Assembly (NCBI GenBank): GCA_023205875.1
Contig: CP060764.1
Span: 372,001 to 436,000, forward strand
Direction: 5' to 3'
From: Chloropicon primus
Taxonomy: Eukaryota; Chlorophyta; Chloropicophyceae; Chloropicales; Chloropicaceae
Length of the DNA stretch: 64,000 bases
Part shown: piece after piece, positions 47,139 through 56,935 of the stretch
Position numbering within the stretch: the first letter of the stretch is position 1
Layout: each line of letters opens with the position of its first letter
Made by a program: the position numbers and the translations under genes
The notes under the pieces: model-generated
Databases searched by the model: none
What the model was told of the DNA's origin: nothing
Seen by the model: the letters and a program-made list of their open reading frames with translations, nothing else

Positions 47139-48545
47139 ATGGCGAGGGACAGCAGCGTCGCTGTGGTTGTCCTCGGGGATCTAGGGAGGTCACCGAGGAT
47201 GCAGTACCACACCCTTTCGCTCGTGGAGCAAGCGGGCAAGGAGGTTCACGTCGTTGCTTACGGTGGCACGCAGCCCCATGCGTCTCTGGTTCACAACAGC
47301 AGAGTTCACTTGCACGCTTTGCCGACGCTGGTGGACTTTGTGGGGGGACTCGTTCCTCTGGAGAGGCTGCCGAAGCCGCTTGTTATGATCGTGAAGGCTC
47401 TCTTCCAGGTCTTCGTGCTCCTCTACGCGCTTCTGGTCCGCGTCCCCGGGGTTGGCTTCGTATTGCTCCAGACGCCTCCCTGTATCCCCACGTTTGCCGT
47501 GTGCAAGCTCGCTTGCCTTTTGAAGCGGTCCGAGCTCGTGATCGATTGGCACAACTTTGGGTACACCCTCCTTGCCTTGAACTTGAGCCAGGACCACCCA
47601 CTGGTGTCCATCGCAGAGAGTTACGAGAGGCTGCTGGGAAAGCTGGGAGACTATCATTTGTGCGTCACGAGGGCCATGAGGAAAGAGCTCGAGACGAACT
47701 GGGGGGTGATGAAGGCCCAAGTGCTGTACGACCGGCCACCCCAATTCTTCCAGCCCCTGTCGTACTCCGAGCTCCACTCCCTGTTCGTCAAGCTGTCCAA
47801 GGACTTTGCTGAACCGATGCACGTGAGGGACTGCTGCTGCACTGATAACGGAGGAGCAAACGGGTCCTTGAGCACGAGGAGCGCGTCGGCGAGAACGCTC
47901 TTCACCGAGAAGCAGAGGGAAGCTAGCGGTGGGACGTCCATCGTGCAGGTCGCCGACAGGCCTGCCTTGGTGGTCAGCAGCACGAGCTGGACCCCGGACG
48001 AGGACTTTGGGATCCTCCTGGAGGCGGCGAAGTTGTACGACGAGCTGACCCACGACCTGAAGAGCTACCCCCGCCTTCTCTTCGTCATCACGGGAAAGGG
48101 CCCGATGAAGGAGGCGTACCGGAAGAAGATGGCGAGCATGGAGTTCAAAAAAGTTGCGTTCAGGCTGATGTGGCTTTCCGCGGAGGACTACCCTCGCCTG
48201 GTCTCGGCAGCCGATTTGGGTGTGAGCTTGCACATCTCATCCTCGGGCTTCGACCTCCCCATGAAGGTCGTGGACATGTTTGGCTGCGGGGTCCCGGTCT
48301 GCAGTGCGAACTACAGCTGCGTCGAAGAACTTGTGCAGAACAACCGGAACGGGATGCTCTTTAACGATGCAGAGGAACTCGCGCAGCAACTCAAGGCGCT
48401 CTTTCACAATTTTGGGAGGGAGAAGAACTCGAGGCTCCAGAAGCTCAAGGCCGGGGCGATGGCGTCCTCCAAGCGCAGGTGGACGGACGAGTGGGCCAAG
48501 GTGGGCCTCGGAATCTTCGCCGGCGGAAAGGGAAAGGACGAGTGA
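47139..48545 (+). CDS. ALG1: Chitobiosyldiphosphodolichol beta-mannosyltransferase ALG1 (GT33)
   Basis: 468 residues, intronless. The N-terminus VVVLGDLGRSPRMQYHTLSL is the ALG1 hallmark. The membrane-dipping hydrophobic helix (LVMIVKALFQVFVLLYALLV), the conserved VIDWHNFGYTLLAL, the VTRAMRKEL segment, and the C-terminal GT-B donor half (SSTSWTPDEDFGILLEA, LFVITGKGP, ISSSGFDLPMKVVDMFGCGV) all match. It adds the first mannose from GDP-mannose to GlcNAc2-PP-dolichol on the cytosolic ER face in N-glycan assembly. Convergent with the phosphoserine phosphatase gene. Confidence 0.96.
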   Translation: MARDSSVAVVVLGDLGRSPRMQYHTLSLVEQAGKEVHVVAYGGTQPHASLVHNSRVHLHALPTLVDFVGGLVPLERLPKPLVMIVKALFQVFVLLYALLVRVPGVGFVLLQTPPCIPTFAVCKLACLLKRSELVIDWHNFGYTLLALNLSQDHPLVSIAESYERLLGKLGDYHLCVTRAMRKELETNWGVMKAQVLYDRPPQFFQPLSYSELHSLFVKLSKDFAEPMHVRDCCCTDNGGANGSLSTRSASARTLFTEKQREASGGTSIVQVADRPALVVSSTSWTPDEDFGILLEAAKLYDELTHDLKSYPRLLFVITGKGPMKEAYRKKMASMEFKKVAFRLMWLSAEDYPRLVSAADLGVSLHISSSGFDLPMKVVDMFGCGVPVCSANYSCVEELVQNNRNGMLFNDAEELAQQLKALFHNFGREKNSRLQKLKAGAMASSKRRWTDEWAKVGLGIFAGGKGKDE

Positions 48546-48709
48546 GAAATCACCAGCCCCCGGGTTCGTGTCGTCAGGGCTAGTCTTCCCTTGCTGTAAA
48601 TTAAACAAGGCGCAGCACACAATAAAACGTTTCACGCGCGAGATCGAGTCATGACCATCACCTGGCGTCCCCCAACGTGCTTCAACCACCCAGGATGGCT
48701 AACCCGGGA

Positions 48710-49489
48710 TCACTCCAGAGCCCTGGTGAGCTCCTCAAAGTCGCAAACAGCCCAATCTGCTTGGTCCAGCACCGCTTCCCTTTTCACTATTCCTCCGAAG
48801 CCAACGAATATGTCGGCACCTCCAGGCTGCCTGGCCTCCAGGTCCGTCGCCCCGTCCCCCACCATTGCCAGGGTCGTAGCTTTCGTGATCTCCTTGATGT
48901 GCCTCGCCGCCCGGGCCTTGCCCCCTGCCCTGGAGGTGAACTCGGTGTCGTCGAAACCGGTGTAGCTCCCCGTTCCCTGATCGAAGAAAAGCGTGTTGGC
49001 GAACACGTTCTCCCTTGGAATTCGGAGCTCGTCCGCAACAGGATCAATCATCACCCTGAACCCACCCGAAACCAGGTACACGGCTTTCCCTTTCCCTTGC
49101 AGGGCAGCCACAAGCCCAGCTATCCCTGGAGTCAGTTTGGGAGCATCAGACTCCAGAAACTTGTCGATCTCGCCACTGGATGGCCTAATGATGTCCAAAC
49201 GCGCCGCCAGAGCCTCCTCGAAGGGCATCGTCCCCGTCATCGCCTTGGCCGTGAACTCCGCCACCGCTTCCCCCTTGCCCAGGTAGTCCCCCAGGTCGTC
49301 AATGCCCTCGCTGGAACACACGGTGGAGTCCACATCAAAGCACACGACTTCCGCCCTCTTCCACAAATCCACGGCAGCATTTTTGAATCCACTCATTCTC
49401 GTCACGTTCCTCGATCCTCCCCCGCCCCGAGCTCCCCCCCTCCTCGCCGCTTCCGTCCTCCTCCACCTCGCGCTCCTCGTGGGCGCCAT
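48710..49489 (-). CDS. PSP: Phosphoserine phosphatase (HAD family), probably plastidic
   Basis: 259 residues. HAD motif I is CFDVDSTVCSSEG with the nucleophile Asp and acid Asp, motif II Ser lies in VYLVSGGFR, and motif III is MVGDGATDLEA. The cap-domain MPFEEALAARLDII and the LTPGIAGLVAAL segment are as in SerB/PSP. An Arg/Gly-rich, acid-poor extension of about 30 residues precedes the core (a second ATG is at 49396), consistent with plastid targeting as for plant PSP. It completes the phosphorylated pathway of serine synthesis. Confidence 0.95.
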   Translation of the reverse strand: MAPTRSARWRRTEAARRGGARGGGGSRNVTRMSGFKNAAVDLWKRAEVVCFDVDSTVCSSEGIDDLGDYLGKGEAVAEFTAKAMTGTMPFEEALAARLDIIRPSSGEIDKFLESDAPKLTPGIAGLVAALQGKGKAVYLVSGGFRVMIDPVADELRIPRENVFANTLFFDQGTGSYTGFDDTEFTSRAGGKARAARHIKEITKATTLAMVGDGATDLEARQPGGADIFVGFGGIVKREAVLDQADWAVCDFEELTRALE

Positions 49490-49896
49490 CCTGCACGTGT
49501 TTTTGGCGCCCCCGAGTGACAGCCCAGCAGAGAGGAAGAGGAAGAGGAGGGGGGGAACTTGGGCGCGTTGTGGAGGAGGAGAGGGGGAGGGAGGGAGGGG
49601 ACAGAGGGAGATATCGTCTTCCGTGTCTCTTTCTCTTTCGAACGAGACGCTCCGCGAAGGGAGGGGCGCTCTGTGGAGGATTTGGGAACGGGAAAAGAGA
49701 AGCGGTGGACCAGAGGGAGGGAGGGAGAGGGAGAGAGGGGTTTCGCGACGAGGAAGGGAAGAGGAGGAGGGGAGGGAGGGGACAGAGGGAGAGATCGTCT
49801 TCCGTGTCTCTTTCTCTTTCGAACGAGACGCTCCGCGAAGGGAGGGGCGCTCTGTGGAGGAATCAAACGGACGAAGAGACCTCAGTTTTGCTGAGG
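49490..49896. other. Divergent intergenic region with 90-bp direct repeat
   Basis: Between PSP (minus) and the EME1-like gene (plus). Purine-rich throughout. Short Arg/Gly-rich frames cross it but arise from the repeats. Confidence 0.5.
49591..49861. repeat. 90-bp direct repeat, two copies 181 bp apart
   Basis: Copy 1 about 49591-49680 and copy 2 about 49772-49861 both run from GGAGGGGACAGAGGGAGA through TCTTTCTCTTTCGAACGAGA and GGGGCGCTCTGTGGAGGA. They differ at essentially one position (ATATCG versus AGATCG). Confidence 0.9.
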
Positions 49897-51419
49897 ATGG
49901 ACCTCGAGGAGGTTGACGACCGAGACCTTCTCATCGACCTGAGCCAACACGGTTTTGACTTCCAGGCGAGTCAGACTGGGCCTAGGGGCGAGGGCGCCGG
50001 GCCAGGGGCGCCACCTGCAAGAGGTGGTCGGGAAGGAGAGGACGTGCGACGAGTGGAGAGGAAGGAAGAGGGGCCAGGACTCGTGATTGATTTGGTGTCG
50101 CCGGAGCCTCCGGCGAGAACTCGTCAGGCAAGGAGGGAGGAGGGGGCGGGAACGAGCGTGGTGACCATTGACCTCCTTTCTTCCTCGAGCTCCGGACAAG
50201 ACAGCGAGGTTGCTCGGCGGGAGACCAAGGCATCTTCGCAGCAGCGGGTGCCCCTGTCGTCGCGACGAGACGTCGTCGACCAAGTGCTCCGCAACGCGAA
50301 CGCGACCGAGTCAGGGAACCAGGGTGCGAGGGGGGGCACAAAGGTGCAGAAGCCCAAAACCGCCGCGAGGAAGCGGTCAGTCGACGAGGAGAGGCAGGCG
50401 GCGCGCCTGGCCGTGAAGAGAAGCCGAGGTAAGCATTCGTCGACGTCGACGTCGTCGTACTCTCCCCCACACACCCTCACCGTCCGAACGTGCCTCGCGC
50501 TGACTGCCCCTTTCCCTCCCCCGCAGGCGACTTTGCGCTGGACGAGGTGACCGTTCTCGTGAGTTCCGAAGCGATCGAGCACACCAACTTGGTGGGCCTG
50601 AAGCTCTGCGAGGCCGTCAAGGAGCATGGGATGAAGTACGCCGTGAGGAGCGGCCTGCCCGTGACCGAGGTCCCGACGGTCTTCTGGAGGAGCTCTCGAG
50701 GGCCTAGGAGCGAGGCGGTGGGCGCCGGGGACGGGGTCGCGGGCTCCTCTGGGTCGGTGGTCCCCTGCGTCGCGGCGATCCTGGAGGCCTCCGAGTTCAT
50801 TCGCCACTTGGACCAAGCCGAGGGGGCGGGCAAGCCCTGCCCCGACTTTCTGTCCAGCATGGAGAGCAAGTGCGAGGGCTACGCCGTGTACTGCGTCCTC
50901 GTGGGTTGGGAGAGGGAGCTCCAATCGAGGGAGAAGAGGGTGACCAGCTTCTCCCCCGTCAAGTACGAGCGAAAGATCGTGGAGCTCGCCGTGATGACGA
51001 GGGGTCTTCAAATCCACAAGGTCCACGACGCTCGGGGGGCGGCCGAGTACCTCGCCTCTCTCTCCGCGGAGCTGGCCAAGCTGCCTTACGCCAGCGCCGA
51101 GACTAGCGTGGTGGACTACTGCAAGAAGGTCAAGACGATCTTCCAGGGCGGGAGGATGGGGTGCCAGACCCGGGTTTGGATCAACATGATCCACCAGCTG
51201 CCTCAGGTCGGGATCAAGGCTGCCGAGAGCATCGCCGGCAAGTTCCGGTCTTTCGCGGAGCTGATGAGGGCCTACACGAGCCCCGGCCTCGGCGACTCAG
51301 AAAAGAGGCGGATCCTGCAGGACCTGCCCATGACGGACCGGCGGTCCGTGGGACCCTCCATCTCGAGCAAGTGCTTCGACTATTTCACCGCAAGGAACGG
51401 CGAGGACGCGCTGGAGTGA
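49897..51419 (+). CDS. EME1: EME1-like structure-specific endonuclease subunit (ERCC4/XPF family), 2 exons
   Basis: Exons 49897-50428 and 50527-51419, phase 1, 474 residues. The first ~175 residues are disordered, with repeated IDL-type short motifs (LLIDLSQHGFDF, LVIDLVSPEP, VVTIDLLSSSSS) that resemble SUMO-interacting motifs. The C-terminal half is an ERCC4-like fold lacking the ERKxxxD metal site, then a paired helix-hairpin-helix (QTRVWINMIHQLPQVGIKAA and ESIAGKFRSFAELM). Lack of the catalytic site plus this order is what distinguishes EME1 from MUS81. EME1 is the non-catalytic partner of MUS81 in cleaving forks, flaps and joint molecules. Confidence 0.83.
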
Positions 51420-51881
51420 AGAAGCAAGGAAAGGGAGAGAGGGAGGGAGGGCGAGGGAGCTTGCATAAAGTTGTGATGACCGTTTTATCCATAAATTAAT
51501 AACTAAAGAATCGGGGGCCAAGGAGAGCGAACCCGCCATTGGAGCGAACCCGCCATTGGAGCGAACCCGCCATTGACTGGTTCACACGTGTCACACGTGT
51601 CATCGGGTTTGGCGCGGCCGACGTTGGAAGGGCTTTCGCAATTCGTGTCAAGTTCTTCGCGCTGTGTGAGACCCCGCACGATGGCGCCGACTCCCCTTCC
51701 CTCCGCGGCGGCGCTCGTTGGGAGGAGTCTTCCTCGTTTTTTTTTAACGTTCGCGACGCGAAAGAGAAAGTAACGGTCGCGAAGCCGTTTCGGTTTCGTG
51801 TGTGTGTGTGTGTTTGTTTCTTTTGGGGGGCTCCTTTCCTGCTCTTTGGCCGCTCGCTCCGACCGACTGAAAAGAAGCGAC
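51420..51881. other. Intergenic region with 17-bp tandem repeat
   Basis: A perfect three-copy repeat of a 17-bp unit (GGAGCGAACCCGCCATT) covers about 51524-51574, followed by two ACACGTGTCA palindromes at 51583-51602. No gene seen; probable promoter of the Rpn10-like gene. Confidence 0.65.
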
Positions 51882-52814
51882 ATGGAGGGGAGCGGGAGCG
51901 GGAGCGACGACGGGACTGAGCCGTACTGCGACTTTTTCGTGCTGGACACGAGCTCGTGGTCGAGCATCAGGGACCAGGACTTGAGGATTGGTGGCGTCAC
52001 GGAGTTCGACACCCGGTTGGTGGGCCAGGTCATGGCGATGAAGCTCCTGTGCTGCTGGGGGATGCCCTCCCAGGTTGGCGTGGCCCACATGGGAAACTCC
52101 AGCGCGTCGAGGGGGCTGGAGCTGACGCCGAAGTGGAGGACGGGGGAGGCCGCGGGGACCTCCGCCCGGGAGGTCGGAGACCTCGGCTGCTACGAGGCGA
52201 ACTCCGACCCGATCTTCTTCGACGACTTTGGGGAGCTGGTTCCGCAGGACCAGAACCCGCAGAGGGTGGTGCAGGCCCTGAACCTTGGCCTGGCCAGCCT
52301 GAAGACGGCTTCCAACCGGGGCAAGAGGATCACGGTGTTCCTCTGCAGCCCGATCACGGGTCTGAGAGACCTGGAAGCGCAACTGATTCCGCTGCGGCAG
52401 GAGCTGGACGGGAACGGCATTGAGGTCGAGTTCATCCTCCACCCAAAGGTGTACAGCAAGGCGTACGACAACGTCATCGGGGGACCGGAAGGCTCGCAGC
52501 GGTCCTCGCGCGACGAGGGGGTGAGGGAGGGGATGGCGGCCGTCAGCATCAGCGACATCAGGAGCGAGGACGAAGACCTGGACACTCTGGCCAACATCTT
52601 TTCGATCGACGTGATGAACAACATTCCGTACAAGAGCTTCTTGGAGACCCTCGCGATGTACAAGGATGTGTATTTTGACGGCATCACGGGACTGCGGGCT
52701 TTGTCCTCGAGGTGGAGCGCGTGCTGGCCCGAGTCCGATGCTCAGGAGACCATGCCTCGCATCCTTTTCGTGTTTCAGTGGTCCCCCACGAGCTCGGAAA
52801 GGGGCGACGACTAG
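51882..52814 (+). CDS. vWA-domain protein, divergent Rpn10/PSMD4-like
   Basis: 310 residues, intronless. The layout follows the Rpn10 vWA domain: FVLDTSSWSS (Asp strand), VGQVMAMKLLCC, GVAHMGNSSASRGLELTPKW (as in VGLITLAN...VLTTLTPD), VVQALNLGLASLKTA, then RITVFLCSPITGLRDLEAQL and NGIEVEFI (as RIIVFVGSPV...VNVDII). Large insertions relative to Rpn10 (for example about 80-110 and 200-230) and the absence of a clear ubiquitin-interacting helix in the C-terminal region set it apart. Rpn10 is a ubiquitin receptor of the 26S proteasome lid-base hinge; this copy may be a paralogue with another role. Confidence 0.62.
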   Translation: MEGSGSGSDDGTEPYCDFFVLDTSSWSSIRDQDLRIGGVTEFDTRLVGQVMAMKLLCCWGMPSQVGVAHMGNSSASRGLELTPKWRTGEAAGTSAREVGDLGCYEANSDPIFFDDFGELVPQDQNPQRVVQALNLGLASLKTASNRGKRITVFLCSPITGLRDLEAQLIPLRQELDGNGIEVEFILHPKVYSKAYDNVIGGPEGSQRSSRDEGVREGMAAVSISDIRSEDEDLDTLANIFSIDVMNNIPYKSFLETLAMYKDVYFDGITGLRALSSRWSACWPESDAQETMPRILFVFQWSPTSSERGDD

Positions 52815-52975
52815 GCTTTGGCGAACTAGGGATCGAGTGGGGCGGCAGCAAGTGCAGCAGTGGCCGCGCCCGGCGGTTGCTTTCGGGGGACGGGGGGACC
52901 GGCAAAAAGATTCTTTTCACCCTGCCTAAAACCTAAAACTTGGATAAAGAAATGCTGCTGTGCACATTGCCTTCG

Positions 52976-53515
52976 TCACGCGTCCTCCTCGGCGGCGTCG
53001 TGGTCGCGCGTCCTCGTGGGGCCCGGCTCGACCTCGGCGGCGTCGGGGTAGGACGTCCTTAGTGGTCGCTGGTACTTGAAGGACACTCCGCTTATCTTGT
53101 GAAACGCCTCCACAGTCCTGTCCTTGTACTTCCCCTCCGTCAAGTCCTTGTACACCTGCACGGCGCGGAAGATGATATCCACGGCGCGCTGCTTCTCCCT
53201 CTTCCTGCCCGTGATGTAGAACACCGTGGTCATCCTGGGCACCACGGCGTCCGGCGCCTTCCTGTAGGTGTAGGTAATCGTGCCGGCGATGTCGTCGATC
53301 CTTCGGATGCAGGCCGCGTTCGGACCCACCACGAACACCCCCGCGTTCAAGGTCACCGTAATCAAGATGGCATCGCGGTGCTTTTCGATCCTCGCGAACG
53401 CTGCCCCCGACTCCGACGACGAAACCTCAAGCGGTATCCCCGCGAGCGCCAATTCCCGCTGCGCGCGCGACCAAGTCAGGCAACAGCAGCACGGCGACCC
53501 ACAAGCATTCCCCAT
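52976..53515 (-). CDS. KH-domain protein with N-terminal acylation signature
   Basis: 179 residues from the ATG at 53515. It starts MGNACGSPCCCC, a Gly2 myristoylation context followed by several Cys for palmitoylation. The central part (about 55-135) resembles a KH RNA-binding fold, with FVVGPNAACIRRIDDIAGTI at the position of the GxxG loop, RMTTVFYITGRKREKQRAVD and IIFRAVQVYKDL as the last helix. The GxxG itself is altered (GPNAACI). The tail is charged. I do not recognise the family; membrane anchoring of an RNA-binding fold would be unusual. The frame continues upstream without supporting features. Confidence 0.6.
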   Translation of the reverse strand: MGNACGSPCCCCLTWSRAQRELALAGIPLEVSSSESGAAFARIEKHRDAILITVTLNAGVFVVGPNAACIRRIDDIAGTITYTYRKAPDAVVPRMTTVFYITGRKREKQRAVDIIFRAVQVYKDLTEGKYKDRTVEAFHKISGVSFKYQRPLRTSYPDAAEVEPGPTRTRDHDAAEEDA

Positions 53516-53968
53516 ACTTGACCTCCCTGTTCCGACAGACAGCTCCTCCTCCTCGCGCGATGGCGACGACCGGTTCCCACGAGCGAGCTCAAGGGAGGGA
53601 CCCGAGGGTGGGTGCAGTTTTTTTGGCGCGTGCTTTGCTCTGCTGTGAAAGGGGCCCCGCAATCGCAAGCACAGTCAGTGGTTCTCTGCTACACTGACCA
53701 CAATTTGGACTGGCACTTCGGCAGCGGCTCCGAGACCCCTTCACGTGCTTCACGTGCTTCACGTGCTTCGCCAGTTGTTTGCGGATCAATGACGGAGTTG
53801 CCTGAGTTGCCCCCTTCATTATCCTGAAAAGTCGCATTTTGATCGGTTAGAATTCGCCTAATTGGTGTAACGCCAACGTGGGCGAAAACGTGGGAGGACG
53901 GGACCGGTGTTTATTGGACCTGCGCCCGATTGGCCTCGCCTCGCGTCTCGCCCAGAACCTCGGTTCCC
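53516..53968. other. Intergenic region with three CACGTGCTT units
   Basis: A 9-bp unit containing the CACGTG palindrome (G-box/E-box core) is repeated three times at 53742-53768. It lies upstream of the KH gene (minus) and downstream of MUS81. No gene seen. Confidence 0.55.
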
Positions 53969-56102
53969 TCACTGGTGCTGCTGGACGTTGAAGAGGAAGT
54001 TCATGATCTTCCTGGCTTTCACCCCCCCGACCGTCCTGTGGTAGATTCCCTGGGCGAGGGGGATGAACTTGAGCCTCTCCGCCGCGGCGTCCGCCCCGCC
54101 GTCCGCCCCGCACATGGCTTGGGTCCACAGACTCATCGGGGTGGGGAAGGTCCTCGCGATGGCGTCCGCCACCTGCTTGCCGATCCCGGGGATGTGCTGC
54201 AGCTGGACCTTGAAAATGTCCCGGACGGCGAGCGTCCTCTCGCTGCTCACGACGCCCTCGAGGTCGCGCAGGGTCATGCACTCCCTCCCCGGGGGGACGG
54301 GCCCCCTGGCGCCCGAGTAGAGGCGGTCCAGGACCACCGTCAGGCTCTTGTAGGTCGAAAGGGTGCCGCTAATGCCGCTGGTCCTCAGGACCGTGAAGCC
54401 GTCGACCGCCTTGAGCCGGACGCACGCCGTCTTGGCGGTCTGGGCGTTGTTGTGGGCGTCCACGTCCCCCTCGATGAGGTACATCACGTTGGGGACCCCG
54501 CTCTTCTTGAGCAAGTGCTTTTGCATGCCGTACCTGTTGGACTTGATGGAGTCGATCAGGTCGTCCACGCTCTTCCTCTCCGCGATGTAGTCCAGGACGT
54601 AGTAGTCCTGGCTCGAGCTCGGCCCCCCGCCGGCCGAGACCCTCCTCCTCGCGACCCAGGTGATGTCCCCGACCGCCAGCTTCCCGGTGACAACCTTCAG
54701 GCCGCTGTCCGTCAGCGACTTGGTGTACATCTCCAGGTGCTCGGCCCTGCCCCTGCCGCTCCTCGACCCCCCCGAGCCCGAGGAGGCCGCCGCCGAGCCG
54801 CCGCCGGACCCCCTCGCGAACTGCTCCCTGTTGTCCAGAAACAAGACGACGTCGTAAACGTCCGAGAACTTCTCGCCAGCCTCGAGAGGCGGCAAGCGCA
54901 GGTCGCCCCTCGGCAGCCCGGAACGGAAGGGCTGGATGCGAGACTCGTACCCGGCGCAAGGAGCGGGCCCCGGCAATCCGTCCTCGCAGGCCTCCGAAAC
55001 CTCGCAGGCTCTGGGCCTCTTCCTGGAGCCCCCCTCACCCCCCTCCGAGCCCTCGTCGCAGCCCACGCAGGTCGCCGCCGGCGCAGCGCTCGGGGCCTGC
55101 CAGTTCCCCCACGTCTTCTGCACGACATTCTCCTTGTTTTCTTGGCCCCTCATGAAGTCGCAGGTGCACATCAGCCTGTCATGCGCGTTTCTATGGAGCT
55201 CCTCCGCAACTTTCACTCCGTCCGGAGTCAGCTCGCACTTGAGGGGGTTGCTCCAAGTCCGCACCAGGGGGGGGTCCTTCTGCTTCATCTGAAGGAAGCT
55301 GGACCAGCCGTTGTACCAGTTGGCGTGCCTGTTCCCGCTCGAGCTGCTTTTGGTGCCGTGGATGGACTTGGACGACAAGCTGCTAGACTCCGCTATCCGG
55401 ATCAAGTCCTGCTTCAGCACGAACTTCTCCCCCTGGATCATCAGCTTGTGCATGCAGACGAGGAAGGCGTAGTTCGCGGTGCCGTTCTTCGGCCGGTACG
55501 CTTTCTTCCCCGCCGCTCCCCGCCCGGACCCGCCACGCTTCGGGCCCTCCGCCGTTGCCCTGGCCTCCCTGGACGTCTCCGCGGCCAAGCTCTCCCCCTG
55601 GCCCCGCGGCGCCTGCTGGGGGTACAAGTGAAAGAGCGACCGATCCAGCACATTCGCGATGTGAGGTCCGATCCCCTTGACCTCCAGGGCACTCTCCGCG
55701 CAGTACACGGACACCGAAGTGTCCCTCACGGCCTTGCAGGCCACCCGTATCGCCCTGGAGACCTTCCCCATCTCGTCCGTCTTCCCCAAGTGCTCGCATA
55801 TGTACGACAGGAACCTGTATACGAGGGCGTTCAAGGGGTTCTTCAGACCTGTTGGCAAGGCCGGGCACCCGGTCAGTCAGCGGACTTCCGGGAAAGGCAA
55901 GGACGACGATGACGAAGATGAAAGATGATGAAGTTGACGAAGATGATGAACATGACTTACCTGTGAGAGACCGAACGCGGACTTCCGAGGTCGAGCAGAG
56001 TCCCTCCTCGATGCGTGACTGGAGGACCTCGTCTCGCTTCGCACACCGAGCCGCATCCAGCTCGTACAACTTGGCCGTACTCGTCAGCTGCGAGTCCGCC
56101 AT
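53969..56102 (-). CDS. MUS81: Crossover junction endonuclease MUS81, 2 exons
   Basis: Minus-strand exons 56102-55961 and 55848-53969, phase 1, 673 residues. An N-terminal helix-hairpin-helix (about 48-120; GLKNPLNALVYRFLSYICEH and VKGIGPHIANVLD), a winged-helix region with NYAFLVCMHKLM, a disordered linker, then the catalytic ERCC4 nuclease: VVLFLDNREQFARG, KLAVGDITWVARR and the metal-binding YIAERKSVDDLIDSIKSNRY. The C-terminal tandem HhH (QHIPGIGKQVADAIARTFPT) completes the MUS81 order. It cleaves stalled forks, nicked Holliday junctions and D-loops together with EME1. A partner-like gene lies 2.5 kb away. Confidence 0.94.
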
Positions 56103-56653
56103 GGTGCCCGCCAATCGTTCCCACCTTGCCAGGCACCCAGGTCGTCAAAATAGTCGACCGACTGACCGACGGAAAGATCTCGAGACGAGTCTTTCAATGA
56201 GCTCGGTCGAAGGTCGAAAACACTCCCCGAGTCGCGAGGGGAGAAGGAGCAACGAAGCGATCGCGGACAAGCTCCGTCGTCAGACCGAGGGAACTGACAG
56301 CTTGAGGATTCGAAATTCAATTCCGGAAATTTCCAACGTAACGTTCGCGAATTTTATACGATTGTGTCGATCACCTTGGGACCCGAAGATCTTGGTCCAT
56401 GCGACAACCCCTTCCTTCCCCTTTGTCTGAGTGGTGAGGGGCACTCGGGCGTCACAATTGGAGGCAGAGGGCCGCCGGAGGACCAGGAGAGGGTTCCGTA
56501 GCACCAGGAGGGAGGTAAGGTGTTGGCCACACACGCCTGACGGTCCCGGCTTTGCGGTCCTTGCGTGCTCACTCACTCACTGACGACTGACGACTCCGCA
56601 CACACAGAGTTTCGCAGGGACGAGAGGGAGGACGGGGAGGGTCCGGAAGAGCA
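56103..56653. other. Intergenic region, nothing recognised
   Basis: Upstream of MUS81 (minus). Somewhat more AT-rich between 56280 and 56360. No coding frame with protein character. Confidence 0.4.
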
Positions 56654-56785
56654 ATGGTGTTCGCGTGCAGCGTGTGCGGGAGGGCGAGGCACACGTGCCT
56701 CCTCCGAAGCCTGCGGAAGAGCATCAGCAAAAAATTCTACCTCCGGAAGACCAAGCCCCGCTTGCGCCCTCGGGAGGTCACATGA
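56654..56785 (+). CDS. Possible 43-residue Cys/Arg-rich small protein
   Basis: An ATG-started frame encodes MVFACSVCGRARHTCLLRSL followed by a Lys/Arg-rich tail (KSISKKFYLRKTKPRLRPRE). The CxxCx5C cluster and basic tail look more protein-like than random frames nearby, and the codons are ordinary for the locus. It could be an exon of a longer gene, a small zinc-binding protein or chance. No family recognised. Confidence 0.2.
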   Translation: MVFACSVCGRARHTCLLRSLRKSISKKFYLRKTKPRLRPREVT

Positions 56786-56935
56786 TGACGGATCACGAAA
56801 GACTCGGCGGCGCCGCCGCCGGCGGCTAAAGGGATCTACTCGCGGGTTGTCACGCCGCTTTCTTTGTTGTATTACAGGAGAAACCTTTCGCGCGCAAGTT
56901 CCTCACCTAAAATTACACACACACACAACTCCTTT

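Noticed and set aside
53930-55912. 660-codon open frame antisense to MUS81
   Set aside because: Arg/Pro/Ala-rich shadow of a GC-rich gene; the minus strand has full MUS81 catalytic motifs.
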